Positions 55,464 through 63,707 of a stretch of 64,000 bases of DNA are shown in pieces (position 1 is the first letter of the stretch; each line of letters starts with the position of its first letter). Location of the stretch: positions 186,001 through 250,000 of the forward strand of contig JAOWBW010000868.1 of assembly GCA_026119855.1 (NCBI GenBank), read 5' to 3'. Position numbers and translations under genes: made by a program. Below the pieces are notes generated by a model, which made no database searches, had not been told where the DNA came from, and was given only the letters and a program-made list of their open reading frames with translations. This stretch comes from Campanula takesimana. Lineage: Eukaryota > Streptophyta > Magnoliopsida > Asterales > Campanulaceae.

Positions 55464-56049
55464 TGTAGACACCCCATTTTAAACTCAAATTTATGATTAC
55501 ACTACTATTGAGTCTCTCCTTTATGTTTTGATGAAAACTCGTTAGTTTTGACATGTTTCATTAAGTTTCTGACTGACTCCCTTAGTTAGGGGCTAAAACT
55601 GAACAACAGAACTTTAGATAAGGGCAAAACAGTACTTTCGTACTGGAAATCTCGTACGAGACATCAATGTCTCGTACGAGACATCTCCTCTGTCTGCGAG
55701 TCAGAATCACTTTCTTTCTCTGTCCCGATCTCTTTCTTGGCCAACACTCTCCTAATCCGGGGAATATCTAATAGGAGACTTCCTAGGTGATTTCCTACTG
55801 ATTTCCTACCTCCTTTAACCTCTCCAAATAAGGAAATTATCACCTACCAAACTTTGGACTCCTAGACTTGGTCCCTAAGTAATCCAATACTTATAAAATA
55901 GAGTTCTTTCACCACAAAAAGAGGTTAACAACTCTCTAATCAGTCCCTCTCCAAAGAATCTCGTTTTTAGTCTTCCCTCACACCAAAACACAAAACTCAT
56001 CTTTTCAAGTCACAAACATCACAAAACTCTTGGAACTTCAAGGCCTTAG
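55464..56049 (+). repeat. Tat-2 3' LTR, interrupted
   Basis: It matches 34359 onward to CAAGGCCTTAG, where Tat-3 begins. Palindromes at 55648-55685. The rest of the LTR would be right of the window. Confidence 0.9.
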
Positions 56050-57022
56050 TGTAGATACCCTGGGAGGAGCCCCTTGGCTTAGGCTAGAGCGCACGGGTGG
56101 ATTCCTAGGATGTCTAACTTGGTTTTAATTTGTTTAGAGTCGCCACCTATGTTTTTAACGAAACATTAGAAAAACCTAATATTTAGCCTATGTTTTGATA
56201 CGAAAACCAGAGATTCTTGTTATGAGGTTCGGGGGTTAGGTTACGAGATGGAAAGTACTTAAACACCCATCTCGCCCAACTAATGTTGGTCTTTCTTGTT
56301 CGTAGTCCACATAAAAATTGTTCTTCCTATTCTTTGATAATGATAAAAGGGGGTTTAAAAGGGGTGTTTTGAATGTGGGGAGATTACTTGTTGACCAACT
56401 TTAATGGTATGAAGTGATCTTTGGTGTTATGCCCCAAAATGTTTTGGGTGATTGCACATTTGATAAAAGAAGAAGAAAAGAGATGAAGTAGAGAGAAGAG
56501 AGGAAAATAGTGTTTACCTAAGCTTCAAATAACTTCAAGTACTTCTTGGAGAATTGTCTTGGAAACACCTTGAAAATGCTTGTGTATAGTTTTCTTAATC
56601 ACAAAAAGTCCTCCTCTTCAATGGTAACTTAGAGGGATTTATATAGGTGTTAAACAGATGTTTTTGGTTCCAAAACAAAGTCACAAGGATAATTTTACTG
56701 GGCAAAATCATGTAAAATGAGCAAGGGAGTGATTCTTGGACAGAATCTGTAACTGACGCCCAGATGCACGCGCCTCCTGCCTTGATGGCGGGATGCGCGC
56801 GCTTTTAACCCCTAAGAGAGGAGGCGCGCGACTTTAAAATTGCTTTTCTGACAGAATGAACCAGAAAGTCAACAATGTTATTTAGTTTAGTCCCTGGACT
56901 TAACAGAGTCAGTCAGGAACTTAACGAAAGTAACAGAAAGTAACTGGAAAACACATAAAATAGGAAGAAACACAAAATAAAATGTTCAATCGGGGTGAGC
57001 GGTCTAAGGCGGGGTGTCTACA
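56050..57022 (-). repeat. Tat-3 3' LTR
   Basis: 973 bp, TGTAGACACCCC to GGGTATCTACA on the minus strand. TATA box CTATATAAA at 56638-56646. An internal PBS-like GGTGGCGACTCT is at about 56130. Confidence 0.9.
56765..56832 (-). promoter_or_regulatory. CG dyads in Tat-3 U3
   Basis: GCACGCGCC, GATGCGCGCGC and GGCGCGCGAC blocks, flanked by GACAGAATCTG and TTCTGACAGAAT (plus strand), about 120 bp upstream of the TATA box. Confidence 0.55.
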
Positions 57023-57036
57023 GATCCCCTCGGTGG
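57023..57036 (-). other. Tat-3 polypurine tract
   Basis: CACCGAGGGGATC on the minus strand, directly before the LTR. Matches the Tat-1 PPT. Confidence 0.8.
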
Positions 57037-57210
57037 CGTAGATTACGAAGCAAAATGCGCCGACGAAAGAAAGACATCCGCCGAGGACATCACCAAAAAA
57101 AGCAAAGACTCGATGAAAGCAAGAATTTGAAATTGCGAGAGATAGAGGTGCGCTCCCTGTGTGAGCGACTTTTGTTGATAGAAGAGGTGTGGTGGCATGA
57201 TCTGTTTGTG

Positions 57211-58022
57211 AATCCGCCGGCTGAATCCGTTTGTGCATTCTTTTTGCTGAATCCGTTTATGAATCCTTTTTGCTGAATCCTTTTGTGAATCCATTTATTG
57301 AATCCATTTGTGAATCCATTTATTTTACTGAATCCGTTTGTGAATCCATTGGTCGAATCCATTTGAGAATCCATTGGCTGAATTCGTTTGTGAATCCATT
57401 GGTCGAATCCGTTTGTAAATCCGTTGGCTTAATCCGTTTGTGAATCCATTAGTCGAATCCGTTTGTCAATCCGTTGGCTGAATCCATTTGTGAATCCATT
57501 GGTCGAATCCATTTGTGAATCCGTTGGCTGAATCCATTTGTGAATACATTGGTCGGATCTATTTGTGAATCCGTTGGCTGAATCCGTTTGTGAATACATT
57601 GGTCGAATTCGTTTATGAATCTGTTGGCTGAATCTGTTTGTGAATCCATTGGTCGAATCCGTTTGTGAATCCGTTGGCTAAATACGTTTGTGAATCCATT
57701 GGTCAAATCTGTTTGTGAATCCGTTGGCTGAATCCGTTTGTGAATCCATTGGTCGAATCCGTTGGCTGAATCCGTTGGCTTTGCTGAATCCGTTTGTGAA
57801 TCCATTGGCTTTGCTGAATCCGTTTGTGAATCCATTTGCCGAATCCGTTTATGAATCCGTCCATTTGCTGAATTCTTTTGTGAATCCGTTCATTTTGCTG
57901 AATTCGTTTGTGAATCCATTTGCTGAATCCGTTCATTTTGCTGAATCCGTTTGTGAATCCATTTGCCGAATCCGTTTGTAAATTCGTTCATTTTGCTGAA
58001 TCCGTTTGTGAATCCATTTGCT
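57211..58022 (-). repeat. Tandem array, unit about 25 bp
   Basis: Some 0.8 kb of GAATCCGTTTGTGAATCCAT and GGTC/GGCT(GA) units, with a higher-order alternation of CATTGGTC and CGTTGGCT and an expanded variant at the right end. The array happens to be open in several frames, giving NGFTNGFSQRIHKRIQ-like translations. I regard these as by-products of the repeat. Confidence 0.93.
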
Positions 58023-58349
58023 GTTAACTTCATGCTTTTTGTGGGGTGCGGGCACAGTTGACCGCGGATCGAAAAAATTGTTTCCCTTTTGAGAGGAAAA
58101 TGTCGAGATTGACCTTGACTGAAAAAGAGAGACACACCCTACTTTAGGTTTAGTGGGAGTTTCTATCTTATTTTAATTTAGACATGCCTTAGGGGTGGAC
58201 CAAATTAATGTATGCCCAACTGTGTTTTGTTATTGCTGTGGAATGTTGCTTTATTGCTGTGGATTCTGAACTTGTTGCAGGTTGACGGCGTTTGAGGTGC
58301 CTGGCTGCTGCTGAACTGACAAAGGCCTATTCTGCTCTGTCCGTCTGTC

Positions 58350-58480
58350 AAAGGCGCGCGTGCCCGGATTTGAGCATGGGATGCGCGCATGTCACGACGC
58401 CAAGGGCGAAGGCGCCCGCGTCTGGGCTACTGATTTATAGCCCCTTTCTTTCTGGACTGGATTCTCCAACAGCTATAAAT
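58350..58480 (+). promoter_or_regulatory. Candidate promoter of the Tat-3 antisense ORF
   Basis: CG dyads (AAGGCGCGCGTGCC, ATGCGCGCAT, GGCGCCCGCG) at 58351-58422 are followed by CTATAAAT at 58473-58480, and the ATG is about 85 bp further. CTGTCCGTCTGTC precedes the dyads. Confidence 0.6.
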
Positions 58481-58563
58481 TTGAACCCATTTCGACCAGT
58501 TTGTTCTCACATCAATATTCTGCAATACTTTCCCCCTTCTTAAGCTTCAAATTCTTGTTAATA

Positions 58564-58974
58564 ATGGCCCCCATGACCTTTTCCTTTGAGGTGAAAGTGT
58601 CCGTCCCTGAAGGTGAACAATCAAAACCCGTCCCCATTATGAAGGCACGCCCTAGTGTCTTTGACCACTTGGGAAGACCGAATAAAGTTGTCGTTGAACC
58701 TTTGAAACTGGTGGTTCATGTTGAAGCCCCTAGGCCACGTTATTTTCCCAAGAAGAAGAAGGGCAAAGGCAATTCTCCTTATGTGTGGAAGAGCCCTTCT
58801 AAAGCCTCTGCTAAGGCTTCTTTTGGCAAGGGTAAGGGGAAGGTTGTTAATGAAGCTCCATCCTGTCCTAGCGTCTTTACTCGCCTTGGTGGTTCCGGGA
58901 GTGCTCCGCCCCCAATCAAGAAGGTCAAGGGCCCTAGTCGAAAGCAATGGGTTCCCAAACCGAAGAAGGATTAG
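58564..58974 (+). CDS. Antisense basic ORF of Tat-3, 136 residues
   Basis: Opposite to the Tat-3 genome. ATG at 58564, stop at 58972. It is rich in Lys and Pro, with two SVF-x-(H/R)-LG motifs (SVFDHLGRP, SVFTRLGGSG) and a basic KKKKGKGN segment. The end of Tat-M antisense gene 2 has a similar SVFSRLDVP and basic tail, so this may be a shortened relative. No known domain is recognised. A role in nucleic-acid binding or nuclear localisation is only a guess. It is intact and has its own TATA and dyads upstream. Confidence 0.6.
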   Translation: MAPMTFSFEVKVSVPEGEQSKPVPIMKARPSVFDHLGRPNKVVVEPLKLVVHVEAPRPRYFPKKKKGKGNSPYVWKSPSKASAKASFGKGKGKVVNEAPSCPSVFTRLGGSGSAPPPIKKVKGPSRKQWVPKPKKD

Positions 58975-59158
58975 ACATTCCTTAGTACCCCCAAGATTGC
59001 AATTTAATAGACCACTTGTTAGGATTTTTAATGTTTTATTGTCTTTTATGCTCAACATTATCCGTTGTAATGATCAAAATGATTTAAGAATTGAATAAAA
59101 ATTGCATCTTGTTTATGACGCGAGTGGGTAAAAATTATTGTTTTAGACCTCACCCGGA

Positions 59159-59207
59159 GGTTGCTTACGTTCTTCCATTATAGAAGCTCAGGTCTCCGTA
59201 GTTCAAA
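59159..59207 (-). other. Tat hairpin element (Tat-3 copy)
   Basis: Minus strand: GAACTACG, ACCTGAGCTTC, TATAATG, GAAGAACGTAAGCAACC. CTTC pairs with GAAG. Confidence 0.55.
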
Positions 59208-59249
59208 CAAATGAAGACCATTTTATTTTTATTTTGTGCACCTTGTTTT

Positions 59250-59350
59250 TTGCCTAGACCGCCCTTTCGGGTTATCAATCTAGCGGGATTCTTTTTTGCA
59301 CTTGCTCTAATTTTTGCCTAAGCCGTCCCTGCGGGTTTTCAACCTAGCGA
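59250..59350 (-). other. Two copies of the GAAA-loop word
   Basis: Minus strand: AACCCGAAAGGGCGGTCTAG at about 59250-59287, and a variant AACCCGCAGGGACGGCTTAG at 59312-59350. Related copies are at 44479-44517 and 53812-53851. Confidence 0.5.
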
Positions 59351-59376
59351 GCGTTTTTTTTTATTGTCCTCATTTG

Positions 59377-60522
59377 TTAAGCGTATAACTTCTTGAGCTT
59401 GTCGAGGTTGAATTCCTTCGGTAATTGATCGCCATCCAAGTCTACGAGTCGGACCGAACCGCCGCTTAGTATCTTTTTGACCACATAAGGACCGATCCAT
59501 CGGGGTCCCCATTTCCCGAGGGGATTCATGGTATTGGGATGATGTTGTCTTAAGACCAAGTCTCCCACTTTGATGTTTTGGGGCTTCACCCTTTTGTTGA
59601 AAGCCCTTGCCATTCTCTGTTGATAAGCTCTTATGCGTTCAAATGCTCTTAGCCTCTACTCGTTGAGTAGGGCTAATTGTTCGTACTGACTTTGCATCCA
59701 ATCAACCTCGTTGATTTGATTTTCGAGCAAGACTCGTAGAGAGGGAACCTCGAGTTTGACTAGGAGTACGACTTCAGAACCATAAACCAATGTGTACAGG
59801 GTCTCTCCCGTTGCTGATCGGATTGATGTGCGGTAGCCCCACAATGCTAGCACTAATTTCTCGGGCCAATCTCTTCCTGTTGATGCCATTTTTCGTATGA
59901 TGATCTCAATCATCTTGTTTGCTACTTTGACCGCTCCATTAGCTTGGGGGCGGTACGGGGATGACTTATGCTTAGTAATTTTGTAGTCAACCAAAAGCAC
60001 ATCCATTTCCTTCTTAAAGTGCGAACCATTGTCGGAGATGATCTCATGAGGAATACCGTATCGGCACATGATGTTGTTCTTCACGAATTCGGCCACTTTC
60101 TTGGCGTTGAGAACTCGGTAAGCTTGCGCTTCGACCCACTTTGTGAAATAATTCATGGTTACTAGGATGAATGACTGTCTGTTGCTTCCCTTAGGATGGA
60201 CTTTGCCGATGATATCTATGCCCCAACAAGAGAACGGCCACGGTGTGGTCATGTTGTATAGTTGTAAAGGTGGAGCATGTTGCAAATTAGCATGGAACTG
60301 GCACTTGGCGCACCTCTTGACTTTCTCTATGCAGTCTCTTTCCATGGCAGTCCAATAGTAGCCAATACGGAGTATCTTTTTGGCTAACATGATCCCATTC
60401 ATGTGGGGTCCACACTCTCCTTCGTGGACTTCATGCATTATCTCTCGAGCTTCTGTCTCACTTGCACATAAAAGGTTGATCCCTTCATGATGTCTCTTGT
60501 AGACTCGGTTCCCAATCAACAC
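59377..60522 (-). pseudogene. Tat-3 integrase
   Basis: HHCC finger (HEVHEGECGPHMNG; CAKCQ), then core with GIDIIGKV, ISDNGSHF and PQANGAVKVANKM (Lys in the place of the catalytic Glu, as in Tat-M), then after one in-frame TAG (59656-59658) the C-terminal GKWGPRWIGPYVV segment, ending KKLYA at 59377. Confidence 0.88.
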
Positions 60523-61690
60523 ATATCTCGCGGCTAGCTTTTATAATGCCACCCGAGATTTCCCATTGCTGTTCTCAGGGAAAGTGCCGTTGTTGAGGAA
60601 GTTCATGATGTCCGTGTACTACGGGGGATTGTTTGGACTTCATTGATCTCAATACGCATGCAATATGCCGGACTAGTCCTTCTTAAAATTTTGAAGGCTT
60701 TCACCATTTTTCCTTTGGACATCTCAACCAGTGAGGCTATGGTGGCTAGTGCATCAGCAAAGCGGTTTTTGTCTCTTGGAAAATAATTGAACATGACGTC
60801 TTGAAACTGTTTAACCAATTCTTCCAGGTGCTGACCATACTGTTGGAGGGTCGGGTCTTGGATTCTCCATTTGCCCGATGTCTAATTGATAAGGAGCAGT
60901 GAGTCACCGAATACTTCTAGATCTGTAACATTTCTTTCTAGGGCTGCTTCTAGCCCCGCTATACATGCCTCATATTCAACAATGTTGTTGGTGGCTTCGA
61001 ATTCAAGACGGATTACGATTGGAGTGTAGATGTCCTTTGGATCGACAAGCAATATTCATATCCCATAACCGTGCTTATTGGCTGCACCATCGAAAAAAAG
61101 TTGCCACTTATTTTCTTCGTTTCTAGTGCAAATCAAGTCTTCGTCGGGAAATTGTAAGTCTTCCTCCTTCACTTCATCACACGGAAATTAAGCAAGCTAA
61201 TCACTGAACACTTTCCCCTGATCAATTTGAGTGTGACGTAAGTGATATCGTAGCCGGCGAACATGAAGTACCACTTGGCTATCCTTGTTGACATGAAAGG
61301 CTTCTCGAAGATGTAGCGGAGCGGGTCCAGTTTTGCTACTAGCTTGATCGGAAAGGATTCCATGTAGTGTTTGAGCTTTTGAGTGACCCAAACCAGTTCT
61401 GCATATAACTTCTCCAAGACGGAGTAGTTCTTTTCGCCTCCTTGAAATCGGCTACTGACAAAATAAATGGCATTCTCTTTTATGGAGTCTCGTTGCTCTT
61501 GTGCTAGCATAGCCCCTAGGGCTTCATCATTCACTGTGAGGTAGAGCAAGAGAGGCTTCTCTTTGTGTGGTGGAACCAGAACTGGAGGGCATGTCAAGTA
61601 ATGCTTCACTTGATTGAAGGCTTCTTTGCAAGCGTCGGTCCATTCTAAAGCCACATTCTTCTTGAGTAGCTTGAAGATTGGCTCGCACAT
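60523..61690 (-). pseudogene. Tat-3 RNase H region, degenerate
   Basis: 61690-61169 reads from the RT connection (FKLLKKNVALEWTDACKEAF) through retroviral-type RNase H (ENAIYFVSSRFQG) with a frameshift near 61200. The second RNase H is visible as FFDGAANKHGYGI, NNIVEYEACIAGLEAALE and a GDS segment, with TAG and TAA codons. Confidence 0.8.
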
Positions 61691-62698
61691 GGAAGTGAGT
61701 TAGTGCAAAAACCGACTGATGTACTGAAGTGTACCCATGAAACCTTTGATTTCTTTATGTGTCTTTGGAGGAGGCATGTCGATGATTGCCTTGATTTTCG
61801 AGGGATCTGCTTCAATTCCCCTCTAAGTGACCATGTAGCCAAGAACTTTGCCTCGGATCACCCCAAAAGTGCACTTTACGAGATTGAGCCTCATCTTGTG
61901 TTGTCAAAGCCTTTCGAAGAACTTGCGGAGGTCGATCAAGTGTTGACCGTCGGTCCCCTTTGAATGGATGATCATGTCGTCCACATAGACCTCAATTTCC
62001 TTGTGAATCATGTCGTGGAACAAGTTTGTCACAGCCCTTTGATAAGTAGCCCCAGCGTTCCTCAACCCAAATGGCATGACTGTGTAGCAAAAGGTTCCCC
62101 ATGGTGTTGTGAAGGCAGTCTTGTGTTGATCTTCTTCGACCATGAGAATCTGATTATACCCGGCGAAACCATCCACAAATGAGCGGACTTCGTAGGCGGC
62201 AGTGGAGTCGACTAGAATGTTGATGTTGGGTAGTGGGAAATCATCCTTCTGTGAAGCCTTGTTCAAATCCTAGAAATCCACACAAACACGGACCTTGCCA
62301 TTAGACTTTCTGACTGTCACAACATTCGCTAGCCATGTTGGATACTCAATGACTTTGATGAAGCCCATACTGAGAAGATTTTCTATTTCTTCTTTGACTT
62401 GTAGAGACCATTCTGGCTTGATCTTTCTGAGTTTCTGCTTGACAGGCTTAGCATCATCTCTGATCGGAATCCTGTGCTCGGCGACTTTTCTGTCTAAACC
62501 CGGCATGTCTTTGTATGACCATGCAAACACATCCACAAATTCTCTGAGCAGTGCAGTCAATCTGTCTTTGTCTTCCCCCTTGAAGAAGCTTCCGATCTTG
62601 GTTTCCTTCGGCTCCTCATCGGTACCCAGATTAACAACATGCAATTCTTCATCAGCCCTTGGACCATTTTCACCACGACTACGGACCTGTTGAGCCAA
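61691..62698 (-). pseudogene. Tat-3 reverse transcriptase
   Basis: One frame with TAG/TAA codons at about 62270, 61904, 61825 and 61700. KPVKQKLRKIKPEW, EYPTWLANVV, TPWGTFCYTVMPFGLRNAG and an intact YVDDMIIHSK (about 61980) are present. This is the least damaged Tat RT in the window apart from the stops. Confidence 0.86.
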
Positions 62699-63605
62699 TT
62701 CATTTAAGTATGTTTCATTTTCGTGGTCTATTTCATCATAGTTTGAATCGTTATTAACTAGTTCATTAAATTCATTATTAGTTAATTCATCATTTATGAT
62801 GTTTGCAATCTCGGGGTACTAAAAAAGATCAAATTTTTTCATTAGCAAAGAAAGGGAACACACGCTCGGCTATTGCCTCCATATCCTCTTGGGTGAGGGT
62901 ATCGGAAACACTCTCGAACTCGAAAATGAATGTTAACAAATCTTCTTTTGTAGCCTTGCGTGGCATGCAACCCATTTTCTCGATCAAGAATTCTTCGGAT
63001 ACCACGGGTCTTTTTTTTTAATACCAGTTGTTGATAGGCTCAGAGCTTGGCTTGATCTCACTGATAGGCCCACTTCCCGTGTCGGTGTCATCGGAGATGG
63101 CATTGACTTGGCACTCATCCATGATGGAAAGTTCCTCAAACATGGAGGCTAGATCAGTTAACTCCTCCCCCACGGTAATCTCTATCTCGGATATTATGGC
63201 TAATTTCTTCCCCCTCCATTCTCGGGGTGTTATTGGAGTTGGTTCATCTTCATGCTTCTGTATCTCATAATCAGCGAAGATTTCGAGACCGGGCTTTCTG
63301 ATGCCCTTGCTGTTGATCCATGGCTCGGGAAATATCATGTATGGAACATCTTCCCCCTGGCGGATAAAGTAGCCATTTAATGTCTTGCGATAAGATCTCA
63401 AGTTAGGAATTTCATAGTGACGACCTTCCCTGTGAGCTTGGGTCTTTTCATTCTTGACGGCTTGCTCATATTTCAAGTTGTCTTCGGAAGGTTCGTACCC
63501 CAATCCGAACTTGTTCTTGACGAAAGGGACCTTAACGGGTTGCATTCTCCCATGTTGGTATTTCCCTAGGCCTAAACTGGGGAAGTAGTTCCTATTTCTC
63601 ATCAT
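62699..63605 (-). pseudogene. Tat-3 protease-RT linker
   Basis: Open from MMRNRNYFPSLGLGKYQHG to a stop at 63018 in an eight-A run, with RSYRKTLNGYFIRQGEDV and FPEPWIN as in Tat-0 and Tat-M. After the frame change an acidic segment continues to RT, with one more stop near 62820. Confidence 0.82.
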
Positions 63606-63707
63606 GTGGAGGACTTTGTGATTGCCGAGGGTCCATGGTCCGTTTCCCCCTTCTTTGTCGATGGCGTTGATTGAGACGCTAGAGATGGTGGAGTCCTCTA
63701 ACCTATG

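Larger units (their letters stand above)
34359..56049 (+). mobile_element. Tat-2: Tat element without pol
   Basis: 5' LTR 34359-35353, PBS, leader, gag (37070-37433 and 52304-52618), 3' region with arrays, PPT, and 3' LTR from 55464, cut at 56049 by Tat-3. It is interrupted by Tat-M. Without Tat-M the interior is about 5.2 kb, and no protease, RT, RNase H or integrase can be found. It landed in the Copia fragment. The left flank is ATAGT, and its mate would be outside the window. Its LTRs and leader are related to those of Tat-M. Confidence 0.88.

Noticed and set aside
57090..57981. Overlapping long frames with MDSQTDSA and IHKRIQ repeats on both strands
   Set aside because: They are translations of the 25-bp tandem array. 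No unique protein sequence and no start context.
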